Source: Corallococcus macrosporus (GTDB taxonomy: Bacteria; Myxococcota; Myxococcia; Myxococcales; Myxococcaceae). Taken from it: DNA of 64,000 nucleotides. The stretch lies in contig NZ_JAFIMU010000002.1 of NCBI RefSeq assembly GCF_017302985.1, positions 868,001 to 932,000 on the forward strand. The letters are read 5' to 3'. Below are positions 43,902 through 53,357 of this stretch, piece by piece (position 1 is the stretch's first letter; every line of letters starts with the position of its first letter). A program made the position numbers and the translations under genes. The notes below the pieces were generated by a model. That model was not told the DNA's origin. It searched no databases and saw nothing but the letters and a program-made list of their open reading frames with translations.

Positions 43902-46049
43902 TCAGCGCAGCGACGGGTCCTCGCTGATCCGCGCCACCGCGCCGTGCAGGATGCCCAGTTGCCGGGGCACGCGCTCCAGCAGCGCGCCCAGCACCGGGTC
44001 GTCGCTCGTGCGTGGCAGCGCCAGGGCGGGCAGGGGCGGGGGCTCGCGGCGCTCCTGCAACGCGCGGGCGAGCAGCTCCAGGCTGTCGCTGGCCCGCTGC
44101 GCCAACTGCTGCGGCAGCACCGACGTCGTCCTCCCCTCGAAGCGCCCCGTGCCCAGCGCCGTCACCGCCAGCGCGAACCTCCGTGCGTAGGTGAGCAGCG
44201 CCATGCCCGGCTCCAGGTGCCGGGGCGGGCCCCGGTACTCCGTCATCAACCGCTGGAAGGAGGACTCCGCCTCCAGCAGCGCCTGATCCAGACGCAGGCG
44301 CTCCTCGTTCACCGCCGGCTCCGTGCCGCTCCGGTGCGTGACCAGTTGTTGCAGATACCTCCCGTCCGCGCGCAGGGCGGAGGCCGCCGCGTCCGGGAAG
44401 CGGCGGCGCTCCGGGCTGGGCCACAGCGTCCAGGAGCCCACCAGCGCCAGCGTCCCCGCGATGAGCACCCCCAGCGAGCGCTGCGACGCCACCGTCCAGT
44501 CCCCGGAGCTGAGCGTGGCCATCAGCAGATAGTCCGGCGTGAGCAGGATTTGAAACGCACCGAAGTTCAGCGGCAGCAGCGCCACGGAGATGGCCGTCAG
44601 CGCGCTGATGACGCCAATCATCAGCGGCGGCGTGTGCACCGTCGTCGCGATGAGCGCCGCCAGGCTCGCGCCCACCAGCGTCCCCAGCGTGCGCTGGAGC
44701 ACGCGCTCCTCCGTGCTGCCCGCGTAGGGCTGGAGGATGGAGATGACCACGAGGCTCACCCAGTGCGCGTCGCCCACCTGCAACGCCTGGGTCAGCCCCA
44801 GCGCCGCCGTGGCCACCATCCCCGTGCGCAGCGCGTGCCGCAGCACCACCGAGTCCCGGTGCAGGTGGTCCCTGAGCGGCTGCCACGGGGAGCGCCCCGG
44901 TGCCTTCTTCCCGCCTCCCACCGTCCCCTTGCCACGCGCCGGCACCGGGTCGCCGAAGAGCAGGCCCGACGCCGTCTCGTGCGCCACGCCCGAGTACTCG
45001 CGCAGCCGGTCCAGCAGCGTGGCCACGTGCGTGGACAGCGGCCCCTCCGTGATGTGCCGCACCGACGGCGCGGCCATCCTCGCGGGCTGCCGTCCACGGC
45101 GGGGCTTGAGGGCCCGCCGGGGCGGTGCGCGCATGCCCTCGTTGCGCTCCTGCACCAGCGCCCGCGCCACCCACAGGTCCATCGCGGCGAAGGCCTCGCA
45201 CAGCCGCGCCACCCGCTCGCGCGTCGCGTGCAGGTGCGGATCCCGCCCCACGACCTGCATCGCCTCCGCCAGCGCGCTGAGCAGCGCCACCATCGGCTCC
45301 GCCAGCTCCACCAGCACCAGCAGGTGCTCGCCGCGCCGGGACTCGTCCGGCCTCCCGCGCCGCGTGGCCGCGAGCACCCCGCGCGCCCGTTCGATGTCCG
45401 GGCGGATCCGCGCATGGCGCTTCAGCCCTTCCGCCCAGGCGTCGGGCGTGGCTCCCTCCAGCGTCGCTTCACGCAGCTCCTCCGCCGCGGTCGCGAGCCC
45501 CGCGTACACCTCCGCCACGGCCCGGCGCGCGGGACGGTAGGGCCTCAGCGGCCACAAGAGCAGCGACAGCGCCATCGCCCACAGGCCGCCCAGGAGCAGC
45601 GCGGCTCCTCGCAACACCGTCTCCCGCAGCGAGGACGCGGGCGCGCCCAGCGACACGACGAAGATGACGGCGAGCTGTCCACCCACGGAGCCCGCCGTCT
45701 CGCCGTAGCTGCGCGCGAAGTTCGCCGCCGTGACGCCCAGCAGCAGCAGCGTGGCGTCCACCAGGTACGTGCGCCCCGCGGGCGCGGCGAGCAGGCCGAC
45801 CAGCGCCCCCAGCACCGTCACCACGCCCATGACGCGCGCCCGCACGCGATACGAGCCGCCCTTGTCCGCGAGTGTGACGAGCAGCCCCGTGAGGCCCGCC
45901 CAGCTCGCCTCCGGCACGGTGAGCAGATAGGACAGACACAGGGGCAGGGCGGTGGCGACGGCGGCCCGGATGCCCGCCCACAGGGCCGGTCTTCCGGGCT
46001 CCACCCGGAAGAGCGACTGGAGGTGTCTCAGCAGCCGGTGATGGGGCAT
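43902..46049 (-). CDS. FUSC-type (aromatic acid exporter-like) membrane protein (715 aa)
   Basis: Two sets of membrane helices separated by a cytoplasmic part, as in the FUSC/fusaric-acid-resistance superfamily. Visible hydrophobic blocks include LCLSYLLTVPEASWAGLTG, VMGVVTVLGALVGLL and LGTLVGASLAALIATTV. The motif RxxGTLxGA is recognisable in QRTLGTLVGASLAAL. Such proteins export aromatic acids or act with an efflux partner; no partner is nearby. I chose ATG 46049; a GTG at 46070 extends it by seven residues. Confidence 0.82.
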   Translation of the reverse strand: MPHHRLLRHLQSLFRVEPGRPALWAGIRAAVATALPLCLSYLLTVPEASWAGLTGLLVTLADKGGSYRVRARVMGVVTVLGALVGLLAAPAGRTYLVDATLLLLGVTAANFARSYGETAGSVGGQLAVIFVVSLGAPASSLRETVLRGAALLLGGLWAMALSLLLWPLRPYRPARRAVAEVYAGLATAAEELREATLEGATPDAWAEGLKRHARIRPDIERARGVLAATRRGRPDESRRGEHLLVLVELAEPMVALLSALAEAMQVVGRDPHLHATRERVARLCEAFAAMDLWVARALVQERNEGMRAPPRRALKPRRGRQPARMAAPSVRHITEGPLSTHVATLLDRLREYSGVAHETASGLLFGDPVPARGKGTVGGGKKAPGRSPWQPLRDHLHRDSVVLRHALRTGMVATAALGLTQALQVGDAHWVSLVVISILQPYAGSTEERVLQRTLGTLVGASLAALIATTVHTPPLMIGVISALTAISVALLPLNFGAFQILLTPDYLLMATLSSGDWTVASQRSLGVLIAGTLALVGSWTLWPSPERRRFPDAAASALRADGRYLQQLVTHRSGTEPAVNEERLRLDQALLEAESSFQRLMTEYRGPPRHLEPGMALLTYARRFALAVTALGTGRFEGRTTSVLPQQLAQRASDSLELLARALQERREPPPLPALALPRTSDDPVLGALLERVPRQLGILHGAVARISEDPSLR

Positions 46050-46200
46050 GGGGGAGCGTCGGGCCGTCACCCCAGAGGGTGGCCACGGCCGTCCCCTTCC
46101 ACAGCCAGGGGCGGCTCCTCCCGCCGGAACCCGGCCAGCACCCCGGGCCCGGGCACGCCAGTCACTCCCTCCCGGAAGTCCGGGGCAGGCGTCCCTGGCT

Positions 46201-47277
46201 TCAGCCCGTCCCCAGGGCCGGCGCGTCGCCGGGCGCGTCCTCCGCTTCGAGCGCGGTGCCGTCCCACGGGATGTAGCGCACGCCCGGCATCGCCTCCGGG
46301 CCGTGGAACTCCAGCGCGCCCACGGTGGACGTGAGCTTCCGCGTGGGCCGCCACGCCGCGAACGGATGGGGGCGGGAGAAGAGCTGCACCTCGCACCGGG
46401 CCACGTCGCTCTGGGCCACCAGCACGTCCCAGCCCGTGGGGTCGCGGTACGCGTAGCCCACCAGCGTGCGCGGGTCGCACCACGCGCGGCCCTCCAGGGC
46501 CACGGTGGCGGACGCGGCGCGGAAGGACAGCTCCCCGGACGCGGGCGACGTCACGCTCGACATGAGCACGTGGGGCATTTCGTGGAACGTGTGCTCGGCG
46601 TCGCTCGTGCGCAGGTAGATGGGCGTCAGCTGGGGGTGGCCGCGCTTGCGCTTCGCGCGCACCGCCATGATCTCCAGCCGCGCGGCTTCGTCCTCGCGGA
46701 AGCGCGGGCAGTACAGCCACGTCAGCTCCTCCAGCCGCCGGTGGCCCCACAGGTGCTTCTGCAGGCCGGGCGCGCCCTTCACGTCGATGCGCTCGCCGTC
46801 CACCGTCACCGTGCCTTCGAAGATGACGTCGTCGTGCACGTGGGCCACGTGCGTGGGCAGGGGCAGCATCGCGGTGCCGCGCGGCTCACGGCGCACCGGC
46901 GCGGAGGCTCCACCCTGGAAGCGCAGGTCCCACGCGATCGCGTGACCGCCGCTGGCCACCTGGCCGTGGCAGTGCCCGGGCGTCAGCTCCGAGTCCGCGA
47001 TGCGCACGCCGCCGGTGGGCAGCGCCGTGAAGGCGGAGACCGGGTGGATGGCCTTGAGCGCCACCGCGGGCCGGTCGCTCGACGCGCAGTCGAACGCGGC
47101 CGCCCACATCGTGGCGCGAGGCTCGCCGCCGCTGCCCGGCGCGGGGGTGAACAGGGTGTAGCGCAACCACCAGGCACGGTCGCCGCCCGGGTCGAGCACC
47201 ACCAGGAACCAGATTTCGAAGAACCCCCGCTGATGACCGTTCCAGCGCGGCAGGTTGGCGCGCTCGCTCGACGGCAT
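46201..47277 (-). CDS. Lipocalin-like (CrtC/tocopherol-cyclase-like) protein (358 aa)
   Basis: Cytoplasmic protein of 358 residues that reads as beta-rich. Segments such as WFLVVLDPGGDRAWWLRYTL, GLQKHLWGHRRLEELTWLYC and WDVLVAQSDVARCEVQLFSR look like the two-lipocalin fold of CrtC-, AttH- or tocopherol-cyclase-like enzymes. I cannot assign a reaction. The ATG at 47277 has GAGGGGG about 10 bases upstream. It follows the DUF2378 gene on the same strand with a 133-base gap. Confidence 0.6.
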   Translation of the reverse strand: MPSSERANLPRWNGHQRGFFEIWFLVVLDPGGDRAWWLRYTLFTPAPGSGGEPRATMWAAAFDCASSDRPAVALKAIHPVSAFTALPTGGVRIADSELTPGHCHGQVASGGHAIAWDLRFQGGASAPVRREPRGTAMLPLPTHVAHVHDDVIFEGTVTVDGERIDVKGAPGLQKHLWGHRRLEELTWLYCPRFREDEAARLEIMAVRAKRKRGHPQLTPIYLRTSDAEHTFHEMPHVLMSSVTSPASGELSFRAASATVALEGRAWCDPRTLVGYAYRDPTGWDVLVAQSDVARCEVQLFSRPHPFAAWRPTRKLTSTVGALEFHGPEAMPGVRYIPWDGTALEAEDAPGDAPALGTG

Positions 47278-47410
47278 TTGGATGAAGCCCCCTCTTGCGC
47301 GGCCGTTCACGGCCCGGACGCCGCGCCCAGGCCTTCACGCTGGCAGATGGGGCCCGGTGCGAGCAAGGGGCCCCGGGGTCGCGGATCCGACGAGGGGGGA
47401 CGAAGCGGAC

Positions 47411-47971
47411 TCAGGAGCCGGGGGCGCCCCAGGACACGCGGTACGTGACGCTGTCGTCGTCGAACTGGACGACGTCCACCTGCGTGGCCGGGCCGCTGGC
47501 GGCGCGCACCGTGGCCAGCATCACGCCCTGCTTGAAGTAGCGCAGCAGGCCGGGCTCGTTGAGCCACAGGTCCGCCTCGCGCTCGCCGCGCTCGGTGATG
47601 CGCACCTCGGTGTAGTTGTTGCCGGTGCGGAAGCTGTGCTGCGTGCGCAGGAGCATCCGCTTGGGCCCGATGAGCCGCAGCACGCCCAAGAGCGCCCGGC
47701 CCACCATCGTGTCGCGGTAGCCGTCGATCATCCGCTCGCCGAGCATCCGCCACGCCACCGGATCCGGCTGCTCCGGGTGGAGCGTCTTCGCCGTCAGCGC
47801 CACACAGCGCGTCCACGTGTCCAGCGAGTACGCCGGCTGCAGGGGCCGGTCCAGGTCCAGCCCCTCCTTGCGCAACTGCTCCTTGAGGGCGAAGGGCACC
47901 TTCCCGGAAAGTCCCCGGACGAAGAGTCCTTCGACGATGGTCGGGAATACGAGTTTCTCGGCGGTGGCCAT
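47411..47971 (-). CDS. DUF2378 / TIGR02265 family protein (186 aa)
   Basis: The segment KLVFPTIVEGLFVRGL at the start and the overall helical layout match the DUF2378 (TIGR02265) family, described from multiple paralogs in Myxococcus and not characterised. Length is usual for the family. Start ATG 47971 is chosen over upstream possibilities because the family begins at this point. It supports the myxobacterial origin. Confidence 0.83.
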   Translation of the reverse strand: MATAEKLVFPTIVEGLFVRGLSGKVPFALKEQLRKEGLDLDRPLQPAYSLDTWTRCVALTAKTLHPEQPDPVAWRMLGERMIDGYRDTMVGRALLGVLRLIGPKRMLLRTQHSFRTGNNYTEVRITERGEREADLWLNEPGLLRYFKQGVMLATVRAASGPATQVDVVQFDDDSVTYRVSWGAPGS

Positions 47972-48182
47972 GGGGCCATTCCGCCCAGCACCGCTGGTTC
48001 TGGTCAAGACCTACCGCCCGGGTGGCGTCCAACGCTCGAAAGCGTGGTCGCCCTCCGGGACCATTTCCGTGCCGTTCCCGCGCCCGTGAAACATCGCGCG
48101 TGTCCGTGTAATTCACGCAAGGTGTGTAAACACTCCCTCACCTCACCGGGCGCGGGCATCTGGTAGCGTCCGGAGCGCCCCG

Positions 48183-49628
48183 ATGACGTCCCGTGTCCTG
48201 ACGTGCCTGCTGCTGTCCGTGTTGTGCGCGCTTCCCGCGGCGGGTGCCCGTCCGGTGCCCGCGCCGGCCGCGGAGGGGATGGCGATGCTCCAGCGGATGG
48301 ACACCGCGCGGGTCCAGGGCAGCCCCAGCACGCTGCGCACGGAGCTGGACGCGCAGGAGGCGAAGGCGCCCAAGGACCCGATGCCGCGGGTGTACCGGGC
48401 CTTCCTCGCGCTGCCCTCCGACGAGAGCTTCGCCGAGTTCAAGGCGCTGGCCGTGGTGTACCCGGAGAACCCGTGGCCGTTCGTGGGCATGGGGCTGGTG
48501 TACGTGCGCTGGGGCATGTTGAAGGACGCGGCCGCGCCGCTGGAGACCGCGCGCAAGGTGGTGCCCGGCTTCGCGCCCGCGCTCTGGGCGGACGGCCTGC
48601 GCCTCCAGGCGGAGGGCAAGGCTCCGGAAGCCGAGGCCCGGCTGCGCGAGGCGCTGACGAAGCTGGACGTGCCGCGCTTCCGCACGGACCTGGCGCTGCT
48701 CTTGGCGGGAAGGCCCGGCGGCGCGGCCGAGGCGCGGACGCTGCTGGTGCGCTCGGTGAAGGACTGGCCCGAGCAGCCGGAGGCGCTCCAGGTGCTGTCG
48801 CGGCTGGCCCGCGAGGCCGGGGACGCGAAGGCGGGTGCGGAGGCCGGGGCGCTGCTCGTCGCGCTCCAGCCGCACGACCGCGAGGCGCACCGGCGGCAGG
48901 CGGACGCGTGGCTCGCGGCGGGGGACAAGGCGCAGGCGGTGAAGATGCTGGAGCGCTACGCGACGCTTGGGGGCGCGGAGCCGGCGGTGCTCGCCACCTG
49001 GGTGCGGCTCAACGTGGCGCTCAACCGCCCGGACGACGAGGCGAAGGCGCTGGTGCGCCTGGCCGCCGCGACGCCGAAGGATCCGGAGCCGCTCTTGCGG
49101 CTGGCCACGCTGGCGGAAGGAAAGCAGGACGCGGCCGGCACCGAGGCGAGGTTGGACCAGGCGGCGGCGCTCGCGCCCCAGCGCGCGGACATCCAGGTGC
49201 GGCGGGCGCGGCTGCTCCTCAAGCAGGAGCGCTACTTCGAGGCCGTGGCGGCGTACCGCGCGGCGCTCGCCGCCCCGGAGCGGCCCGTGCCCGAGGCGGC
49301 GGAGGAGGCCGCGCAGCTGAGCAAGAAGCTGCGGCTGCCCGCGGCGCCCGCGAAGGGCACGGTGGAGCAGATCTACGACCGCGTGTCGCTGGGGCTGGTG
49401 GCGCTGTACCTGGAGCACCTGATGGAGAAGCCGGACCTCAAGGGCAACCTGAAGGTGCGCGTGGACCTGGACCCCACCGGCAAGGCCACGAACGTGGTGG
49501 TGCTCTACGACAGCCTCCAGGACGTGCTCATCACCCACCACGCGCACGTCGCCTTCATGGACGCCCAGTACCCCCCGGGCAGTCCGTCACCGGAATACCA
49601 GTACGTCTTCCGTCCGCCTCCGCGCTGA
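48183..49628 (+). CDS. Secreted TPR protein with C-terminal TonB/AgmX-like domain (481 aa)
   Basis: Signal peptide about 1-22 (ending AAGA). Residues about 30-380 are TPR-like helical repeats. The last 70 residues (LKGNLKVRVDLDPTGKATNVVV and on to YQYVFRPPPR) resemble the TonB-C/AgmX-PglI C-terminal domain found in myxobacterial gliding and envelope proteins. Role: probably a periplasmic adaptor. It is followed 13 bases later by a stem-loop. Confidence 0.72.
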   Translation: MTSRVLTCLLLSVLCALPAAGARPVPAPAAEGMAMLQRMDTARVQGSPSTLRTELDAQEAKAPKDPMPRVYRAFLALPSDESFAEFKALAVVYPENPWPFVGMGLVYVRWGMLKDAAAPLETARKVVPGFAPALWADGLRLQAEGKAPEAEARLREALTKLDVPRFRTDLALLLAGRPGGAAEARTLLVRSVKDWPEQPEALQVLSRLAREAGDAKAGAEAGALLVALQPHDREAHRRQADAWLAAGDKAQAVKMLERYATLGGAEPAVLATWVRLNVALNRPDDEAKALVRLAAATPKDPEPLLRLATLAEGKQDAAGTEARLDQAAALAPQRADIQVRRARLLLKQERYFEAVAAYRAALAAPERPVPEAAEEAAQLSKKLRLPAAPAKGTVEQIYDRVSLGLVALYLEHLMEKPDLKGNLKVRVDLDPTGKATNVVVLYDSLQDVLITHHAHVAFMDAQYPPGSPSPEYQYVFRPPPR

Positions 49629-49640
49629 GGCGAACATCGC

Positions 49641-49660
49641 GGCGCTTCCGCGACCGGAAG
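49641..49660 (+). terminator. Perfect stem-loop after the TPR protein gene
   Basis: CGCTTCCG-CGAC-CGGAAGCG makes an 8-bp stem with a 4-base loop beginning 13 bases after the stop. It lacks a U-tract, but position and symmetry favour a terminator. Confidence 0.45.
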
Positions 49661-49722
49661 CGGGTTGACGCTGGCGGCGCCGGACGGCACAGACTCCAGG
49701 CCTCACGACAGGAGAGCCGCCC

Positions 49723-50589
49723 GTGAACGCCGCACCGCTGACGCCCGCCGCCCTGTGGCCCCGCACGCTGGCCGTCACGCGGCACGCGCTGGAGACCGGG
49801 GCGCTCCAGCCCATCGCCACCGAAGCGCGCACGCTGCCCATCGCGAACACGACGTTCCAGGTGCGCGTGCTGGGGCGGGTGGCGCTCAAGGAGCGCAAGC
49901 GGCCGGCGCCGCCCGCGGGCTCGGAGCCGTTCAACCCGTTCGCGAACCCGGAGCCGGACCTCGTGCTGGGGGACGTGCCGCCTTCGCACGTGTGCCTGCT
50001 CAACAAGTTCAACGTCGTGGAGCATCACCTGCTGCTGGTGACGCGGGCCTTCGAGTCGCAGGACGCGCTGCTGACGCTCGCGGACTTCGACGCGCTCTCC
50101 ACGTGCCTGGAGGGGCTGGACGGGCTGGCCTTCTACAACGCGGGGGAGATGGCCGGCGCGAGCCAGCGCCACAAGCACCTGCAACTGGTGCCGCCCCTGG
50201 GGCCGGACGGCAAACGCGCGCCGGTGGAGGCGCTGCTCCCCCCGCTGCCCGGCCCGGGCCGCGTCATCGCCGTGGAGGCGCTGCCGTTCGCGCACCTCCT
50301 GGCGGGCCTGGGGCCGTGGGGCGCGCCGGGGCAGGGCGAGCGGATGCTGGCGGCCTACCGGCTCCTGCGGGAGGCAATGGGACTGGAGGAGCACTCGCCG
50401 TACAACCTGCTCGTCACGCGGGACTGGATGCTGCTGGTGCCCCGCGGCCGCGCGGAAGCCCTGGGCGTCAACGTCAACGCGCTGGGCTTCGCGGGTTCGC
50501 TGCTGGTGCGCACGCCGGAGCAGTTCGACGCGGTCGCCGCGCTGGGGCCGTTGGAATTGCTGCGCCAGGTCGCGGGCGTCACTTCGTAG
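49723..50589 (+). CDS. Ap4A phosphorylase/ATP adenylyltransferase-like protein (288 aa)
   Basis: The HIT-superfamily catalytic segment SQRHKHLQLVP is present, matching the HxHxQ region of Apa1/Apa2-type phosphorylases, with upstream LLNKFNVVEHHLLLVTR. These enzymes phosphorolyse diadenosine tetraphosphate to ADP and ATP. The GTG at 49723 follows ACAGGAG at 49708-49714. Length agrees with the family. The gene stands alone. Confidence 0.85.
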   Translation: MNAAPLTPAALWPRTLAVTRHALETGALQPIATEARTLPIANTTFQVRVLGRVALKERKRPAPPAGSEPFNPFANPEPDLVLGDVPPSHVCLLNKFNVVEHHLLLVTRAFESQDALLTLADFDALSTCLEGLDGLAFYNAGEMAGASQRHKHLQLVPPLGPDGKRAPVEALLPPLPGPGRVIAVEALPFAHLLAGLGPWGAPGQGERMLAAYRLLREAMGLEEHSPYNLLVTRDWMLLVPRGRAEALGVNVNALGFAGSLLVRTPEQFDAVAALGPLELLRQVAGVTS

Positions 50590-50653
50590 GACGTGTGCAA
50601 CCTCGCGAGCGGACCGGCACAATACCCGGGACACAGGCTCACGGAGCGACCCC

Positions 50654-51466
50654 ATGGATGTGAATGAGCTGGCCCGCGTGCCGGGCGTGAATCCCCAGGT
50701 TCCCGACGCGGCGCGCATCTACGACTACACGCTGGGCGGCACCCACAACTTCGAGGCGGACCGGCAGGCGGCGGAGTACATGTTCTCGCTGCTGCCCTCC
50801 ACGCGGAAGTGGGTGCGGATGCTGCGCGCGTGCCTCCAGGCCGCGGCGAAGCGGCTGTCCGACGAGGGCTTCACGCACTGGGTGGACTTCGCGTCCGGCC
50901 TGCCCACCAACGACCACGTGCACGGCGTGCTGCCGCCGGACGTGAAGGTGCTCTATTCGGACATCAACCCGCTGACGATGGCGCAGGCGCGCGTGCTCCT
51001 GGGGAACGACCCGCGCGTGCGCTATCTGGAGTGCGACATCCGCCAGGCGAGGTCCTTCCTGGAGCGCCCCGACGTGCGCGACTTCCTGGGCGGCGAGCGC
51101 AAGGTGGCCATCGGCGCCAATGGCATCACCGTGTTCCTCAAGGCGGAGGAGAACCAGAAGTTCTTCCGCGACCTGTACGACTGGGCCGCGCCGGGCTCCA
51201 GGCTGTTCACCACGTTCGAGACGAAGGACCCCGCGAAGACGACGCCCCAGTGGGAGCAGTTCGTGGGCATGTTCCAGAAGATGGGGGAGACCTTCGAGCT
51301 GTTCTCCCTGCCCGAGTACCTCAAGCTGTGCGAGCCGTGGACCCCCGGTCCTGGCGGCGTCCAGCCGGTGAGCCGGTTCCTGGGGCTGCCCGAGGACTAC
51401 ATCACCGAGGAGGACCGCCAGGGCGTGGGCATCGAGTTCTACGCGGTCATCCTGGAGAAGAAGTAG
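50654..51466 (+). CDS. SAM-dependent methyltransferase of the PF04672 (DUF574) type (270 aa)
   Basis: It has the family's opening NPQVPDAARIYDYTLGGTHNFEADRQAAE and the later DFASGLPTNDHVHGVLPP that carries the SAM site. Members are abundant in actinobacteria. GGAG at 50643-50646 sets the start. The 3' end overlaps the convergent MFS gene by 20 bases. Substrate unknown. Confidence 0.88.
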   Translation: MDVNELARVPGVNPQVPDAARIYDYTLGGTHNFEADRQAAEYMFSLLPSTRKWVRMLRACLQAAAKRLSDEGFTHWVDFASGLPTNDHVHGVLPPDVKVLYSDINPLTMAQARVLLGNDPRVRYLECDIRQARSFLERPDVRDFLGGERKVAIGANGITVFLKAEENQKFFRDLYDWAAPGSRLFTTFETKDPAKTTPQWEQFVGMFQKMGETFELFSLPEYLKLCEPWTPGPGGVQPVSRFLGLPEDYITEEDRQGVGIEFYAVILEKK

Positions 51467-52661
51467 CCGCCTTCGCGCGGTAGCGCAGCCCGACGAGCGC
51501 CGCGACGAAGCCCGCCGCGGCGCCCACGCACAGCGCCTGGCGCGGACCGAACGTGTCCGCGACCCACCCGACGATGGGCGCCCCCAGCGGCGTGCCGCCC
51601 AGCGCGATGGCCAGCAGGATGGCGAGCACGCGCCCGCGCATCGACGGGGCGGTGGACAGCTGCACCAGGCTGTTCGCGGTGGTGGTGAACGTCTGCGCCG
51701 ACACGCCGATGACGACGAGCATGACGCCGAAGAGCGCGTAGACCGGCATCACCGCGGCGAGCAGCAGCCCGGCGCCGAACACCGCGGCCCCGACGACCAG
51801 CAGGCCGATGCGCGGCTGCGCGCGCCGCGCGGAGAGCAGCGCGCCCGTCACCGAGCCCATGGCCATGATGGACGTCAGGAGCCCGTAGCCGCTCGCGCCC
51901 TGGGCGAAGACGCTCACCGACATGGTGGAGATGAAGATGGGGAAGTTGAGCCCGAACGTGCCGATGAGGAAGAACATGATCAGCACCGCCTTCAGGTCGG
52001 GCCGCTTCCAGACGTAGGCGAAGCCCTCCAGGAGGCCCCCTCGCGTGCCCGCCGCCCGGTCCCGCACGTGAAGCTCGTTCGTGCGCAGCAGGCTCAGCGA
52101 CCCGAGCACCGCGCCGAACGACGCCGCGTTGATGACGAACATCCACCCGGAGCCCACCCAGGAGATGAGCACCCCCGCGATGGCGGGCCCCAGCATGCGC
52201 GCGGCGTGGAACGAGGTGGAGTTGAGCGCCACGGCGTTGGAGAGGTCCTCCTCGCCCACCAGCTCCGCCACGAACGTCTGGCGCGCGGGGGCGTCGAACG
52301 CGGTGACGCAGCCCAGGAGGAACGCGAACACGTCGACGTGCCACAGCCGCACGTGCCCCCAGAGCGTGAGCAGGCCCAGGCCCAGCGCCAGCGCCCCCAG
52401 GGTCGCCTGCGTGGCGAACAGGAGCTTGCGGCGGTCCAGGTGATCCGCCGCGAAGCCCGTCAGGGGGAGCAGCAGCACCTGCGGCGCGAACTGGAGCGCC
52501 ATCACCACGCCCACGGCCGTGGCGTTGTTGTGGGTGAGCTGGGTGAGGACGAGCCAGTCCTGGGCCGTGCGCTGCATCCACGTGCCCACGTTGGACACGA
52601 TGGCCCCGGCCGCCCACGTCCGGTAGTTGTAGCCGCGCAGCGACCGGAACGTGCCCGTCAT
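51447..52661 (-). CDS. MFS transporter, EntS-like (404 aa)
   Basis: Twelve hydrophobic helices are visible, with the family loop ADHLDRRKLLFATQ between TM2 and TM3 and a second-half copy. Similarity is to EntS-type exporters of siderophores or drugs. The ATG at 52661 is preferred. It follows the Asp-Ala-Gly lipoprotein gene by 13 bases on the same strand, so they may be co-transcribed. Confidence 0.88.
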   Translation of the reverse strand: MTGTFRSLRGYNYRTWAAGAIVSNVGTWMQRTAQDWLVLTQLTHNNATAVGVVMALQFAPQVLLLPLTGFAADHLDRRKLLFATQATLGALALGLGLLTLWGHVRLWHVDVFAFLLGCVTAFDAPARQTFVAELVGEEDLSNAVALNSTSFHAARMLGPAIAGVLISWVGSGWMFVINAASFGAVLGSLSLLRTNELHVRDRAAGTRGGLLEGFAYVWKRPDLKAVLIMFFLIGTFGLNFPIFISTMSVSVFAQGASGYGLLTSIMAMGSVTGALLSARRAQPRIGLLVVGAAVFGAGLLLAAVMPVYALFGVMLVVIGVSAQTFTTTANSLVQLSTAPSMRGRVLAILLAIALGGTPLGAPIVGWVADTFGPRQALCVGAAAGFVAALVGLRYRAKAATSSPG

Positions 52662-52674
52662 CCCGGTGGGTATC

Positions 52675-53211
52675 TCACCCGCACGACTCGCCCGCCAGCG
52701 CGCAGCGCGTGGACGCACAGGGCGTGAATGGAGGGTTGGAGCCGCAGCCCGAGGGCGCGCACACGCAGGTCGTGACCCGGTGGGTGGACGGGTCGCAGCA
52801 CGGCTCGTAGCTGGGGGGCGTCTGGGGGCCGGCGTCCACGCCCGCGTCGGTGCCGGCGTCGGTGGCCGTTCCCGCGTCGGTGCTGGTGCCTGCGTCGATG
52901 CTGGTGCCCGCGTCCGTGGCGGTGCCCCCGTCTTGGATGACGACGCCACCGTCGGTGTCCGCGCCGCCGGCGTCCTGGCTCCCCTGGACGGAGCCGCAGC
53001 TCTGGCTGAGCGATACCGTGCAGGTGCCGGCCGCGCAGGCCCGGAAGGTCGTGTCGCAGACCTCGGCCTCTTCACAGAGGCAGGTGTCCACCTGGCCGCC
53101 CACGCAGCAGACGGCCCAGGACGCCTCGCCGATGAGCGATGGGTCCTCGTAGAGCGGGTCGAAGCACGCGGCGAGGAGCGCGAGGAGGGAGGCGAGGACG
53201 ATTCGTTTCAC
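52675..53211 (-). CDS. Cys-rich lipoprotein with Asp-Ala-Gly-Thr linker (178 aa)
   Basis: Lipobox LLALLAAC. Two Cys-rich parts of about 45 residues each (residues 30-72 and 134-178) flank a linker of repeated DAGT motifs (94-128). The cysteine pattern (AVCCVGGQVDTCLCE, EPCCDPSTHRVTTCVC) is itself repeated in both parts, suggesting a domain duplication. No function recognised. Confidence 0.75.
   Translation of the reverse strand: MKRIVLASLLALLAACFDPLYEDPSLIGEASWAVCCVGGQVDTCLCEEAEVCDTTFRACAAGTCTVSLSQSCGSVQGSQDAGGADTDGGVVIQDGGTATDAGTSIDAGTSTDAGTATDAGTDAGVDAGPQTPPSYEPCCDPSTHRVTTCVCAPSGCGSNPPFTPCASTRCALAGESCG
52828..52932 (-). repeat. DAGT-type tandem repeat (35 residues)
   Basis: Units of 12-18 bp coding DAGTSI, DAGTST, DAGTAT and DAGT. 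It is a low-complexity linker between two Cys-rich domains of the lipoprotein. Confidence 0.88.
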
Positions 53212-53357
53212 GGCGCTTGGGACACCCGGTGCGGCCGGCCTGGGACATGCCGCCGGGGTGCGACTAATATCCCACGGCCCATCGCGAACGCGATGCGATG
53301 TCCCAGGCCGCCGGGGCCGGGTGTCTCAAGGACGAAAAGGAAGGTCGGACCAGGCGG

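Noticed and set aside
46142..46153. Perfect 12-bp palindrome CCCGGGCCCGGG before the lipocalin-like gene's stop side
   Set aside because: Such runs are expected by chance at this GC content and there is no loop for a terminator.
43632..46334. A 900-codon plus-strand open frame
   Set aside because: Antisense to the FUSC-type gene; rich in Arg, Gln and His with no motif.
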